Notes: a model not told the origin generated them from the letters alone. 64,000 nt of DNA from Posidonia oceanica (GCA_037176725.1 JAZBRS010000049.1:17998001-18062000); one strand, 5' to 3'. Counted from the first letter of the stretch, positions 19,399-32,735 are shown. Numbers and translations: made by a program.

Positions 19399-20801
19399 TC
19401 AAGTGGCTTCCTCCACACCATGGTGCTGCCACTGAACCAGTACCAAAGGAATAACCTTGTTCCTAAGAACCTGCTCCTTACGATCTAGAATCAGAACAAT
19501 GTTCTCCTCTATGGACAAGTTCTGCTGCAGTCCTTCTGGCTGTACTGGTGAGATCTGGGAAACATCAGCAACACACTTCCTCAACATCGACACATGGAAG
19601 ACGCTACGCACTCCTGAGAGCTCTGGAGGCAAATCCAACTTGTAAGCCACCTCACCAACTCTTCTAGCAATCTCATAGCGGCCAATATACCGAGGACTCA
19701 ACTTGCATCGCTTCCCAAACCTTGCAACCCCTTTAGTTGGTGACATCTTCAGGAAAACGAAGTCTCCTACCTCGAATTCCAAAGGCCTTCGCCTCCTGTC
19801 TGCATAGCTCTTCTATCTGCTCTGTGCAGTCAACAATCTCTTCCTGATCAGATCCACTTTCTCTTGGTATTGCTGCACAATCTCTGGCCCAACAAGCTGG
19901 CGTTCTCCTACATTGCTCCAACAGGTGGGTGTTCGGCATGGCCTCCCATACAGTGCCTCAAACGGAGCCATCCCAATGCTGGAGTGAAAACTATTATTGT
20001 AGGCAAGCTCCACCAGCGGCAGGTGCTCTTCCCAGCTACCCCCAAAATCCAGAGCACAAGCTCTCAACATGTCTTCCAAAGTCTGAATAGTCCTCTCCGT
20101 CTGACCATCTGTCTGAGGGTGGAAAGCTATATTGTAATTCAACACATTTCCAAAAGCCTTTTGCAACGCTTTCCAGAACCTCGAGGTGAAACGGACATCT
20201 CTGTCAGACACAATGGAGACTGGCACTCCATGCAACTGGACAATCTCAGACACGTACAACTCTGCCAACTGCTGCAAGGGAAGAATGGTAGGAAATGTGC
20301 TGATTTTGTGAGCCTATCAATGATCACCCACACAGAATCATTCTTCCTCTTGCACTTGGGTAATCCGGTCACAAAATCCATAGACACCTGCTCCCATTTC
20401 CATACCGGAATATCTAAAGGTTGCAGCAATCCTCTAGGCTTCTGATGTTCAATCTTCACCATCTGGCAGGTTGTACACTTAGCCACATGCTTAGCTATCT
20501 CCTTCTTCATTCCAGGCCACCAGAAATTCCTCTTCAGATCCTTGTACATCTTGGTGCTCCTAGGATGAATGGTATACCTAGATCGGTGAGCCTCATCCAG
20601 CAAGCTCTGCTTCACCTCCTCCACTTGAGGTACATACAGACGCATGTCAAATCTGAGCCCACCATCTACCCCAATAGAGAAATGGGGTGCCTCCCCTACC
20701 TCCATCTTCTTCCAGATTCCAGGTACAAAAGGATCAAACTGCTGAGCCGCTACCACAGCCTCCACCATCCTCGAGCGAACTAACAAGTTAGCCAAACACA
20801 C
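19399..20801 (-). pseudogene. Integrase with chromodomain-like tail (element C)
   Basis: Zinc finger (HRSRYTIHPRSTKMY ... CTTCQM), core D,D,E motifs ([38 protein letters not shown]), then the GPY-type region (FEVGDFVFLKMSP, LSPRYIGRYEI, FHVSMLRKCV) and a C-terminal chromodomain-like motif (VLRNKVIPLVLVQW ... VEEATW). Chromodomains of such integrases can direct integration to heterochromatin. The core is frameshifted near 20280, and a TAG at about 19812 replaces a Gln before KSYADRRRR. This copy is non-functional. Confidence 0.92.
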
Positions 20802-20825
20802 TCTGCCTGATTCCCGAGACTGCCT

Positions 20826-22472
20826 CTATGGTTTGCACTCGACCAACCCCTTCAGAAGATGCCATTCTCTAATCATCAGGCTGGCCATCGAGTAGGCACG
20901 CTTACTCAAAGCATCAGCAACCACATTAGCCTTCCTCGGGTGGTAGGATAGACCGAAATCATAATCCTTAAGATACTGCACCCACCTCCTCTGTCTCAGG
21001 TTCAAATCCTTTTGAGTGAATATGTATTTCAGGCTCTTGTGATCTGTGAAGATCTCAAACTGTTCGCCATAGAGGTAATGCCTCCAAATCTTCAAGGCAA
21101 AAACCACAGCAGCAAGCTCCAAATCATGAGTGGGGTAATTCTTCTCATGGTATTTGAGTTGTAGAGATGCATAAGCCACAACTCTACCATGCTGCATCAG
21201 AACACACCCCAACCCAGTTCCACAGGCATCACTATAGACTGCGAAACCACAACTCCCTGAGGGCAAAGTCAAGACAGGAGATGAGACCAGTCAAGTCTTC
21301 AATTCAAGGAAGCTCTTTTCACACCTCCAATCCCACACAAAAGAGACTTCCTTCCAGGTCAATCTGGTCAGAGGTTCTACAATCTTGGAGAAATCCTGAA
21401 TAAACCTCCGATAATATCCCCTGCCAAACCAAGAAAACTTCTGATCTCAGAGACTGTCTTCGGCCTGTCCCAACTACTCACTGCCTCAACCTTGGCTGGA
21501 TCAACCTTGATTCCAGCACCCGAGATGATGTGGCCAAGAAAAGCAACCTCCTCGAGCCAAAACTCACACTTGGAGAACTTTGCAAAGAGCTGATTCTGCG
21601 TCAAAGTCTCCAAAACTATTTTCAAATGCATCCGGTGAGTCTCTACATCAGGAGAGTATACTAGCATGTCATCCACAAAAACTACCACAAACTGATCCAG
21701 ATAGGGCCTGAACACCCTGTTCATCAGGTCCATGAAAGCTGCTGGTGCATTGGTCAACCCAAATGGCATGACCCTGAACTCATAGTGGTCATACCAAGTC
21801 CGAAAAGCTGTCTTCTGAACATCGGACTCCCGAATTCGGAGCTGGTGATAACCCGACCTCAAGTCTATCTTGGAGAAGACAGACGCACCCTGCAACTGGT
21901 CAAACAGGTCATCAATTCTAGGCAAAGGGTATTTGTTCTTGATGGTAATCTGATTCAGCATTCTATAATCAATGCACAATCTGAGTGTACCATCCTTCTT
22001 CTTTACAAACAAAACCGGCGCTCCCCAATGTGAAACACTGGGCCAGATGAACCCTTTGTCTAGCAGTTCTTGCAATTGACTACTGAGTTCCCTCAATTCG
22101 GCAAGTGCCATTCTATATAGGGTCTTCGAAATAGCACCAAAACCAGGCACCAAATCTATCTGGAACTCCACCGCCCTATGTGGCAGCATACTAGGTAGAT
22201 CCTCTGGAAACACATCTGGATACCAACTAACCACTGGTTTGTCTTGTATCCTCATAGTTGATGAAGAGGTTACAGTTACACTGGCCAGGTAGCCCACACT
22301 GTCTCTTGCTAGATGACGGTAGGCCTTCATTGCTGAAATGATCTTCTTTGGCCCTCCAGGTCTAACCCCTTGGACCATGCATCATCCCTGGCTGGGACAT
22401 TCTGCCACCACAGTCTTCTTGGCACAGTCAATTACGGCTGAATGCTACGCCAGCCAGTCCATCCCCAGTATG
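20826..22472 (-). pseudogene. Reverse transcriptase and RNase H (element C)
   Basis: RT motifs: [53 protein letters not shown], catalytic FVDDMLVYS (~21660), [16 protein letters not shown] frameshift near 21412 interrupts the expected [10 protein letters not shown]. RNase H follows ([52 protein letters not shown]). The 5' end of this segment, ILGMDWLA (protease flap end), abuts the inserted LTR at 22478. Together with 28395-29863 it forms one gag-pol frame. Confidence 0.94.
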
Positions 22473-22892
22473 ACATCTGTTGACACCCCATCTTGATAGG
22501 CTTGGATCATTTGGGACCTTCTGGTGACTTCTGGATCTAAACCTAGGTCAAACCAACCCACAATCCTTTTCATCTCACCCTTCAAAACAAGCCCAACTTG
22601 ACCTAAGCCTACACCTTCTTCCCAAGCCCAAAACCTGCCCAAAAACCATAGGAAAACCCATCAACCCCTACTTAGCAAACCTACCCAATCACTTAAAAAC
22701 TTTCAGCCCAAAACCATTCCCAAAAACCCTAGAAAACTTAGGTGAAACCACCCTTTTTCTACACCTCAAAACCCCTCCAAAACTTGCTCGAAACCAGACC
22801 AAAGCCCTAGAACCAACACTAGAAACCCTAGGCTACACACTCCCCAATTTTCACCCCATTTCAAAACCCTTAAGCCTTCCTTTTACCTAAAT

Positions 22893-24190
22893 TATCCTTT
22901 TCTCTCTCTTGGATTATTCTTTTCTCTCTCCTCTCTCTCTCCTGATTATCCTCCCTCTTTTCATCCCCTTCTCTCTCTTTTTCTTGCCTGGCTATGGGCC
23001 CCCTTTGTGCTTCTATCTCTTCTCTATCTTATTTCTATTTTTACCTTATTTTTAGCATTTTCCCAAACTTCTAAAAAATTGTTTTCCCCCAACTCATCTC
23101 TTTCCCCTTTATTCCTCCTTTTTCCCTTTTCTTCTTCCTTCTCTTTTCCTTTTTCCTTCTTTTGCTAAAATCCATAAAAAACCCTTAAAAATCTCTAAAA
23201 CTCTAAAACAAAAGGGAAACAAACCAGAACCCTAAGAAAAATAATTAAAAATACTAAACAAACAATTAAAAACCTAAACCCAACTAAAATTAGCTAAAAT
23301 GGAAAATCAAGGAGTGTAACCTAAAAAATACAAAATAACCAAAATAAAATGCTGTAAAATCAAGGAAAAAACTAAAATATAACCAAAACCAACCAAAAGT
23401 GAAAACCCTATCAAAATAATCTAAGAACAAACCCTAAGAAGAAGTAAAACAATTAAAAACAGTAAGACAAATAATTAATGGAAAAAGCTTGACTTAACAA
23501 ACCTAAGAAGGACAACTTAGGAACTTAATTAAAAAGAAAATGAGAAGCAAATTAAAAAGATTTAAAAACACTTAATCCATCAAGAAGAAACTTAACTAAA
23601 AATCATCAAGAAAACTTAACAAATAAAAAAATCAAAAGTGTAATTAAAAAAAAAAGACTTAAGAAGAATCCTAAAAAGACTAAAATCAAAAGCCCAAAAC
23701 TCACTCTAATTAATCCAAAAATAAATCTTAAAAAATCCTAATTAACATCCCAAATACTTAACAAGAAAAGCATGATTAAAAAATAACTTAAAAGGCTTAA
23801 CAAACACTTAATCAAAATGGAAAACAAATTAAAAACAAAGAAAACCCTTAAAACCCTAATCAAACCCAAAATCCCTCTAAACTAGAATTAATCAACTAAA
23901 AACAGTCATTAAAAATTTAATCAACATCCTAACTTAAAACACAATCACCCTAATATTTCTACCTATTTTTATTTTATTTTTACTTAATTTATTTCTCCTC
24001 TTTTTCTCCTCTCTTTCTCCCTTTCTTCCTATTCTTTTCCTTTTTCTGCTGGGCCCAGTCCAGCCCGTCCACCTTCCTTCTTTCTTTTCCTTTTTGATTT
24101 TTTTTTTCTCCTCCGGTTCGCGGCCCGGCCCGCTTCCCTCCTTCTTCCTCTTCCTTCTTCTTCCTCTGCATTTTTTTTCCTTCTCCTCCC
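22893..24190 (+). repeat. Pyrimidine-rich and AAACCCTA/AT-rich U3 of the solo LTR
   Basis: Two CT-rich stretches (22893-23160 and 23990-24190) flank an A-rich block with many AAACCCTAA and TTAAAAA words. The B LTR has a corresponding CT-rich stretch on its sense strand (48640-49260 on +), and both share GATTATCCT next to CTCTCTCC-type DNA. No gene is seen here. Confidence 0.7.
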
Positions 24191-25989
24191 ACGAGCCTAC
24201 AGCGCTCCCTCCCCGTTTTTGAATTCAATTCTTCCCCTTCCGTCCAATCGGCCTACAGCTCTCCTCTCCTCTCTCTTCTCTCAGCACCTATTCCGGGAGG
24301 CATTAACTGCCTGTCGTCTCGCCGGCTGCTTGTCTCCCTCAGTTGCAGTGGATGGCGCCGGTGGAATTTGAATTCCAGAGCGCGCGAGCAAGCCGGAGAG
24401 CAGCAGATAAGGCCTGCCCTTCAGCCCCTCTTCAATGCCCTTTTTGCCGTCCGAGAGAGAGAGCTGAGAAACCAGAGAATTCCCAAGCAAATCTCCTTCT
24501 CCTTCCTCTGAATTCCACAGCACCTCCCCCTTCTTTTCCTCCCTGAAACCAAGCCCCTTCCAAGCCATCAATTCTCTTCCATTTCATCCCCCAAATTCAC
24601 CCAGCATATCAGTACCTTTCCCCCTCCATTTCCCGGCCTTTCCACCTCAGAACCACCCCCAGTTCACCTGAAAATCCACCACAGAACCCATCACTTCTCA
24701 TTTCAGAATTGCCTTCACCACAGACCTCCACTCCGTCCCAAATCTTCCTAAGATACTCGCCTGAACTCCACCTCCCCAAGCCACCCGACCCTCAGCCCAG
24801 CAACCCACCATAGGCCGAACCCTCCACCACAAACACCTGCACCTCCCTCTGACCTGAAAATCAGCCGACCTGCAAATCCACTCCACAGCCCACCAAAACC
24901 CAATTCAATTGCCCAGAAACCTTCACCAGTCCTCCAGCAATCTTCCAGAAGATCCCATCCGGCCTGAGGAGCAGCGGACACTCTCCCCGGTCTCCGGCTG
25001 CCTCTGTGAACCCAAGATCAGCCGAATCTTCCTCCGGTCTTCGCAGCAGCCTTCCAAGCATCCAGGAAGCTCCGGAGGGTCGCTCTGAGGAGATCCAAGC
25101 CGTTCCGAGCCATCGACGCCCCCTCCTCTCACCGGACGAGCTCCACCGGCGACCTCTGAAACCACCTGCGTCGGGAGGGCTTCTCAGACCCGGAGACAGG
25201 TAAACTCTTGTTCCTTTAGCATAATCTTCCTCCCCTCTTGCTTTTCCCCCCTTTAGAATAGGTTTTTCTTCGCTCCTGCGCCGAGTCAGCTCTGGCCAGA
25301 GTCGTCTTCTCCGGCGAACCTCTCCGTGCGTCCCTCCGCTCCGGTCAGCAGAACCGCGTTCCAGCGGCACCCTCCGGTCCGCACAAGTCTCAGGAACACA
25401 CTCCGGTCTTCAGATCGCCGCGTCGTCGCGTCGATCGCCCGGAACGCGCTTCTGAAGCTCTGCAGACCTCCGGTGGCTTCTCCGGCTCGCTCCAGCCCGC
25501 GTCGAGCTCCGCCGAACGTCGTCCGACCTCCGTCAGGACCTGGAGACGCCTCCTCGCCGGTCTGCGCAGCCCCAGCATCCCTGTGCCGGCATTCATGGGC
25601 GCTGGCAGCTTGCTGCTACAGTGTCCATGGCCGTCGGCCATTACACTGTTCCTTTATTTTCCAGTTATCTAAGTTTTCTTGTCAATATTGCATTTCTGGT
25701 CTGAGTTCTTGTTATTTTGCATTCCAGTCCTTTATTTGATTTAATCTGCTGATTTCTGAACTGAAACTTTATTAAATTGCATGAAATGTCTGTAGTTCTC
25801 CTTATTTGCTTTCTGGTCCTTTTACTGTGCTTTCCTTCAGTAATAAGTTAGACTTTGGCCCTCCTGCTTTTGATTTTTGCACTTAGGTCCTGCAGTAGTT
25901 TAATTTAATTTAATGCATGAACTTTGCCATATAAAATTGCATTCTGGGTTCCCTCTGTTTTCAGTATTTGCATCCTGATCCTCTGTCCT

Positions 25990-26640
25990 GTAGAACTTAG
26001 GTTTTATTTTTCATTTTTGCTTGTTGCATTGCATTTCTTCCCCTCTGTTTTCTGATTTTTGCATGTAGGTCCTTTCTATTGCACAGTAGCCATTTTGAAT
26101 GCATATTTAGCTTATTAAATTGCATTTTTGACCTTGCATATTTTAAAAATTGCATGTCAGTCCTCTGTCCGCCCCTTTTATGCATATTTTGCTTCAAAAA
26201 TTGCATTTTTAACCCTGCATGTTTAAAAAATTGCACATAGGTCCTCTGCATGCTTATAAAAATCATTTAAATGCATATTTTGCTTCAAAAATTGCATTTT
26301 AGACCCCACATGTTTGAAAAATTGCATGTAGGTCCCCATTTGCATTCCCAGACTACTTAGGACCCTGTTTTCCTGAAAAAATTGCATTTTAGACCCTAAT
26401 GATTTTAAAATTGCATTTCAACTTGCCACATGTTTTCAAAACTTGTCCTGATGCATACCTCTTTTGGAAAATTGCATTTTAAACCCTGTCCTTTGCAAAA
26501 TTGCATTCAGACCCTCCTTTTTTCCAAATTCCCTGCATGAAAGCCCCAAACTTTTCAAAACCTTTGCATTTAGCCCCCCATCTTTTCAAAAACTGCATTT
26601 GACCCCCCAATTTTCTGAAAAATCCCTCCTGAGTCTTTTT
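25990..26640 (+). repeat. Diverged TGCAT-rich short repeats in solo LTR
   Basis: Repeated AAAATTGCATTTTAGACCC / AAATTGCATGTAGGTCC-like words at irregular 30-70 bp spacing. The related B LTR has the mirror-strand counterpart (45900-47040). No coding potential. Confidence 0.75.
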
Positions 26641-27394
26641 TTTGCTTCCTGCATGCATTTGCATTCATGCATTCTAGCTTTTTGCATCCTTTGCACACAC
26701 TTGAAGCTTCATTAGCTCCCATTCACATGGGAGGACCTGTCTGCACACCCTAGGACCGCCTGAACACTTAGATCTATTCTTCTCCCCTGTTCTGGCCTCT
26801 CTGCCTTGAAGCTGCGACATCTTCCAATTCGGCCGTTGGATCTTCTCAAACAAGCTACCCAGACAACCCCGGCGAAGCACTCTTCAGCATGGACCAAGCA
26901 GATCTCAGATCAGGCCTCAGATTCTCCAGGTACATCCTTCTAAACTCCTGCACAGCATTCATTTGCATACCATTTGCATTGCATGCATCGTTTTCGCTTT
27001 TTGTTTCCTCGATCATGTAGAATAGGACTTCCTCTTCTTATCTATCAATTCCGTTCCTCCTTTCGCGTATTCCCAAGTGTTTTGTGTTGTGTTTCCCCTG
27101 GATTCACCACTTATTGTGACTTTCTTTCACCTTTTTCACGATCCGATCGCACCGCGAGCTTTGGGCAGCGTGCGAGACACATCGTGGGGCGGTTTAGTGG
27201 GAAACAGTCGCAAAACGGTGGTAATCCCTCCACTTGCTTGTTCTCCCCAGTGTAGGTCTTCACATCTACTCTGCGTGGCTCTTAAACAGTGCCTGTTCTC
27301 ACACGCGCACTGTTTGCCTCCCCTTTCACTTTTCTCAACCTCTCTCTTTGCATTTGCATCTGCATGGTTTTGTTGAGGTTTTATTCCGTCTTTG

Positions 27395-27690
27395 GCACCA
27401 TTTTGCGTGCCCGCTTTGTCTTTGGCACCGTTTTGCGTGCCCGCTTCGCTTTTGGCACTGTTTTGCGTGCCCGCTTTGTTTCTGGCACCGTTTTGCGTGC
27501 CCGCTTCGCTCTTTGCGCTGTTTTGCACGCCCGCTTTGTTTTTGGCACCGTCTTGCGTGCCCGCTTCGCTTTTGGCACCGTTTTGTGTGCCTGCTTTGTT
27601 TTTGGCACCGTTTTGCGTGCCTGCTTCGCTTTTGGCACCGTTTCGCGTGCCCGCTTTGTTTCTGGCATTGTTTTGCGTGCCGATCTTGTT
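27395..27690 (+). repeat. 30-bp minisatellite in solo LTR
   Basis: About ten copies of the same GGCACCGTTTTGCGTGCC-type unit as at 150-560, about 90 bp shorter than there. Confidence 0.9.
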
Positions 27691-28028
27691 TTCTTGCATC
27701 GTTTTGCGTGCCGCTCTCGTTTCTTGCATTGTTTCGTGTGTTTTACGCCGTTTTCTCTTGCATGTCACCTGCATTGCTTGGTTTTGCCGTTGTTTTGCTT
27801 TTTCGCTTGCTTTTGCATATAGGGCAGTGATGCTTACTGCCTGGAGTTCTCACAAGTCCGGTTTCGCCCGGTTCGGAAGACAGACAGCGCTGTTGAGCAC
27901 TTAGACTACACGTTTACTTTCTTGCATTGCATCCTACCACTTAGAGCACACCTATGAGCATTCATTCAGGCATTCATTGGCATTTAGGCATTCAGATCTG
28001 CATTTCCCTACGTATGCGAGCGTAAGCC

Positions 28029-28099
28029 TAGAAAGACCGATTCTCGGACGTGTCGGGGGTGCCTAACACCTTCCCCGCGCGTAACAGGAGTCCTTGCCC
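28029..28099 (+). promoter_or_regulatory. Conserved LTR block (solo LTR copy)
   Basis: The same GGTGCCTAACACCTTCCC block as at 886-955, about 300 bp before the LTR end. Confidence 0.7.
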
Positions 28100-28394
28100 A
28101 GTCTTTTGGCCCGCAATGACCATATCGCCCTTATCCTAGGCCTGAGTCATCTCATTTGCATGTATTTGCATTTGTTTTCCTTTGCATTGCTTTGCTTTGC
28201 ATTTCTTGCTTGGTTTTGCGTGTTAATTCACGCATTTCCCTCGGTTTTCCTTGTCTCCCGATAATAGACACGGTGGCGACTTTGATTTGTCTTATCTTCT
28301 TCTTTCCTTCCCTTTTTAAGTGTTTTCGAGTTGAGCCCTCCTCCTCGGATCATCGCCGCTAATAGTAAGCCTGATTCTGATTGGGATTACTACA

Positions 28395-28669
28395 ACATCA
28401 TACTCCCGCATGTCCATAGCTATCAGACTGGTCTCAAAGTCCATCTCTCCCAACTTCACACCAATGGATCTCAGAAACTTCCATACCAGGCTGTGCTCCC
28501 CTAAAGGAGTCACCACATCAAGATGGAATGCTAATCTTGCTGTTCTTATGCCAAGCTCAGCTGCAAATGACTCAGATATAAATGAGTAAGAACTCCCTGA
28601 GTCAAACAAAATTCTGGCCATATTACCTGCCACAAGAAAAGAACCTGGTAAAGCACAACACAACAACAA
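28395..28669 (-). pseudogene. Aspartic protease (element C), 5' part
   Basis: ARILFDSGSSYSFISESFA carries the catalytic D-S-G; the chain then runs to MREYDV, where the solo LTR insertion cuts it. The missing end, ILGMDWLA, is at 22478 and below on the other side. The protease releases gag and pol proteins in chromovirus particles. The frame here is otherwise clean from the gag junction onward. Confidence 0.9.
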
Positions 28670-28741
28670 GCCACACTTACATTAACAGAGAAAAGTACTG
28701 GATACATATTACAACACAGAAATCCACAATACAAATCACTC

Positions 28742-29863
28742 TCACTCCTTACCCTCAACAACGTCTCCCGAGGGTCCGGCATCAGGAGCAGCTATGGAAA
28801 ACACTCGTCCCCTGGTCGGCTGACGAGGTGCATCTCCAACAGGCTTTGGAGGCTCAAGACAGCTCTGCTAGATATGCCCAGTCTTCCCACAGTTATAACA
28901 TCTCACGGGGCCTGGGTTCTGCGGTTTACTGTTGCAATACATAGCCATATGTCCTGGCTTCCCACATCTAAAACAGGTTCTTGGACCTCCACTCGAGCTT
29001 GTTTGGTTGTATCCAGAACTCTCTCTTCCAAAAGAATTGCGTCCTTCCTCAGCAACAGAATCTGAGTGCTCCTTCCTCTTCTTCCCTGAGCTCCTAGAAC
29101 TACCCGAGCTCGGCCCTCCAGAAACATAAGGCCGCTGAGAGGACGACTTCCCCTTCCCTTTGGGGTGTTCTTCCAGGAACAACTTGCAGTCATCTTCATA
29201 CCTGGCTGTGAGCTCCATAGCATCAGCCAAGGTCGGGCATCTAAAAGCCAAAACCCTTGACCAAAGAGCTAGCACCAATCCTTCCACAAACTTCTTTGCT
29301 CGGCACCTCTCCGTGTCAAACACCTGAGCAAATTGCTCCAGCCGCGTGAAAGCTGCCTCGTACTCCACCACAGACATGCTCCCCTGCTTCAAATTCCGGA
29401 AGTCCCTATCCAAGCGATCTCGCTCATACTTGGGGAAATATCGCTCATAGAACACCTTCCGGAACTCCTCCTAGGGTATAGCTAGCAGATCTGTATCAAG
29501 AAACTTGAGATGGCGCGCAGACTTCCATCACTGGCTGGGTTCACCCTTGAACTGGAAGGTTGCCAGACGAACCCACTTCTCCTCCGGGCACTCCAGACTC
29601 TCCAGAATCTTCTCAACCTCAGAGAGCCAAGACTCCACATCCTCTGGCTTGCCCTTTCCATCGAAGTTCGGCGCACCAAGCTTACGGAACTAGGAAATCC
29701 ACAGGTCACCCTTAGACTCACTGGAACTACAATTGCCAAGTGATTGCACGAGTCCCCGTACCATTTCCCCCAACTCTTGCCAAACTCCCTTCCAACCGCC
29801 CTCATCGTCCAAGCCAGAACTACATGCCAAAACCTTCCCCTTGCCTCTGCCCTCAGGTGCCAT
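28742..29863 (-). pseudogene. gag (element C) with two zinc knuckles
   Basis: Starts at ATG 29863 (MAPEGRGKGKV). The capsid region includes FRKLGAPNFDGKGKP, VFYERYFPKYERDRL, FRNLKQGSMSVVEYEAAF and FVEGL. Nucleocapsid knuckles are CFRCGKPGHMAMYC (~28937-28980) and a second CYNCGKTGHI, which is interrupted by TAG before its last Cys. Further stops occur where Trp or Gln is expected (before FRKLG, before WKSAR, before EEFRK). The frame ends with TGA at 28742-28744. Confidence 0.9.
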
Positions 29864-29983
29864 CTCGCTATAGCCACAAAACAAAGACACGAAACAAAAG
29901 ATCAAGTGCAAAAACACAAACGGCACAGTCCTACGGAGCCAGTAGACTAGACACTACTAAGCTGGTGCACTTAGTGAACCTAA

Positions 29984-29995
29984 GCTCTGATACCA
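29984..29995 (-). promoter_or_regulatory. Primer binding site, tRNA-iMet type (element C)
   Basis: On the - strand TGGTATCAGAGC starts four bases after the 5' LTR end (30000). It is complementary to the 3' end of plant initiator tRNA-Met, the usual primer of this group. Confidence 0.9.
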
Positions 29996-29999
29996 CTCT

Positions 30000-32160
30000 T
30001 GTCACACCCTGGTGCGACCAAAATAGCATCAACTACCCAAATGATATTTAAACAATCATTAAACAAATAAACATTCAATTATATTTGAGAATAAATTTAA
30101 ATCATTTACAAAACTATTACAAAACTCTTAAATACTCCCAAGATTCCTAGTATGCGGCTACGTGGCTCCTAAACAAGCACCCAGTTGGACTGTACCTTGA
30201 CCCTGCACCTGAAAACCAAAACACAAAACACGCATGAGTGGCATCTAAGTCACCCAGTACGTGTCATCTAAAACCACGGCATACGAAAGAAAAATATATC
30301 AATTAGGGCAATAAACATCCAACACATCATAAATCACAGTAATCCATGCTATTTAAAAGCATAACATTTATTTTATAAAACCACATGCTTTTATAAAGCT
30401 ATCCGCATTTTCTACCAAAATATGCATTCTCAAATCCACACTCACACACACTTCGATTCCAAATCTAATCGAACACCCTAGCCACAGGTGAACGACACCA
30501 GCCACAAGTAGTTGCAGATGACACATGCATCTCTTGGCTGCAATGCCACAGAAGACTACCCTGTGTGGGAGAACAATCCGCCCCGGGACTCAGCCCTCAA
30601 TTTATATCATGACCATTTTCATGATCAACATCATTATCAACATGGGGTTATGCACTCAGGTGCCCCTTGGTGCCCGAGCGTCTGGGGACTCCAACCCTAG
30701 CCCCAGCCAGCACCGGCACAGAGGGTAGACCGTCTGTTTCAACGGGTCCTGCTGTACCGCTAACCTCACCCTAGGTTATCTGGCCCTAGAACCAACAAGT
30801 GTATTCAAACACCCCTAGCTACCAGTCAGAAGCTTCGGTTTATTGGTCCTTTCAAAACCACGGAAACCATTTTCAAACTCTTTTCACAAACATGCATTTC
30901 TTTTCCAAAATCATTTGGAAATCCTTTGAAAATCATTCCTTATAATCCACAAATCTCATATTTTATCAAAACATCCATAAAACCATATCAAATCATAATA
31001 AAGCCAATTGCATCGAAGACCCAAATCTTTCTTCTTTAGAAACCATTTTATCCCTGAAACGGCATACCGAAATTCACACCGGTCAACCGAAAATTCCTGA
31101 TTCGGTAGGACCAAATCAACTGGTTGCCTGTTTTTGGGTTCTGGGTTCAGATTTTAGACCTAAAACGGCATATCGAAACTGTCACCGGTCGACCGAAAAT
31201 CCTTGATTCGGTAGGACCAAATCAACCGGTTGACCGTTTTTGGGTTCTGGTCTAAATCTGATAGCAAAACGGGAGACCGATATTGACCGGTGTACCGATT
31301 TCCTATAGAAACCGGCATACCGTTCGCAAAACGGTGTACCATTCTAGGCGATTTCTGAAAATAAAAACAGTAGCCAAAACAAATCACCCGAGCTTGGAAC
31401 CTCAACCGATTCCACCACAAAAATCCACAAATCACGAGTAAATACTAGAATCAAAGCCTCACACGTGCTCTACACTTGGGCACAAAAATCAAACCAATCC
31501 ATGCATCATGCATCAAGATATTAAATCGCAAAGCTCAAGAGGTCAAAATGAATCCATTCCACATTTCAATCAAAACCACTCAAAACCAAATAAAATCCTA
31601 CAATTATCATGGCATAGCTAGATCACATGCATTCAAAGCATTTAGGCATGAATTTAGGAAGGAATTCGAGGGGGAGAACACGCACCACACTGGCGAACTC
31701 TCAACCTCCAACTCCGGCCTCCGACGAGCAAAACTACCTCCTCTGGCTATCGGACACAAGAACACCTCTCTGGCACGCCTCCGCTCCTCCTCCAAGCATC
31801 GGCCTCCTCTCTTCTTCCTTCTCCAACCGCCGGCGATCCACAAGGTGGCAGCAGTTGTCGGTGGTGGAAGAAAAATGAGAAACGAAAAGAAAGAAGGGAA
31901 GAAAGAAAAGAGAAGGGCACATGTGGAGAAAAATTGGGAAAATTGCGTTCCACCCATTTTTCACCACAAACCACACACAAGCCCTTAAGTTTCATTCCAA
32001 CAAGCCCTTATTTTCTCTCGGCCACACCAAACAACTTCGAGGAGCTAGAAACAAAACCACCAGAGACACAAAAACACCAACACACAACAATAATAGGGAA
32101 AGATTTTTCAAAAATAATTAACTCAAATTATATTATGGAAAAAAAAATCAGGATATTACA
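30000..32160 (-). repeat. 5' LTR of element C
   Basis: 2161 bp, - strand TGTAATATCCTG... to ...GGGTGTGACA. See partner at 17149-19308. Confidence 0.96.
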
Positions 32161-32735
32161 TACAGACCCGGGCGAGGTTGTGATGCCTTGGGCTGAATTG
32201 TTGGCTGCCGTGCTGTCACGACCCCAGTCGCGATAGTCTAAACATCCGAACACTCTTAGATCTATTATTAAATAAATAATTCAAAAATAAATGAAAGGAA
32301 TTTAAATAAATAAATCAACTAAACAAATCCTAACTCTACCTAGAACCTATGGTGTGTGGCTACGTGACTCCTGTTATATGCACTAGACTAGATTGCAACT
32401 CCCATATTTGTACCTGCAAGAAAAATCATCAAAAAAACACATGAGTGTCATCTAATAGTCACTCTGCACATGCCTACAAACTATCAGAAACAGTAAACCA
32501 GAAATGTAGCCACTGGCACTCAGCTCCCAAGCCACACGATTGCCCTTCTTGGCAGCACCTAGTCCAGAACCTGCAAAGATACCTGTAGATATCCTATTTT
32601 CGTATTTCCAAGAGTCAATTAAGGAGAGGAAACTTTAAGGTGCCTTAAATCACATAACTAAGGATATTTAGCATATCTTCCAAATTTTCCATAATTTATT
32701 TAAAAACATTAATTATTTTTTCCTGTTTCAAGGTC

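Larger units (their letters stand above)
22478..28394 (+). mobile_element. Solo LTR of the A family, inserted in element C
   Basis: 5917 bp from TGTTGACACCCC to ...ATTACTACA, flanked by the 5-bp duplication ACATC (22473-22477 and 28395-28399). No PBS, internal region or second LTR is present, and the chromovirus protease sequence resumes directly on both sides. Its last 1160 bp equal the A1 LTR end at 1-1250. The start resembles the B LTR start (TGTAGACACCCC). It arose by LTR-LTR recombination of a full element that must have been over 20 kb long. Frames within it are compositional. Confidence 0.95.
17149..32160 (-). mobile_element. Element C: chromovirus (Ty3/gypsy) with nested solo LTR
   Basis: A complete element bounded by two ~2160-bp LTRs and a 5-bp target duplication TACAG (17144-17148 and 32161-32165). 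The LTRs start TGTAATATC on the - strand and end in ...CA. A tRNA-iMet PBS, gag with zinc knuckles, protease, RT, RNase H, integrase and a chromodomain-like tail are in normal order on the - strand. Removing the inserted A-family LTR (5917 bp plus 5-bp duplication) leaves an element of about 9.1 kb. Coding parts carry stops and frameshifts, so it is inactive. Domain order and the VLRNKVIPLVLVQW tail suggest the Tekay/Del group. Confidence 0.95.

Noticed and set aside
22720..23900. Interstitial telomere repeats (AAACCCTAA words)
   Set aside because: The words are scattered and irregular, not tandem; the region is A-rich LTR sequence.
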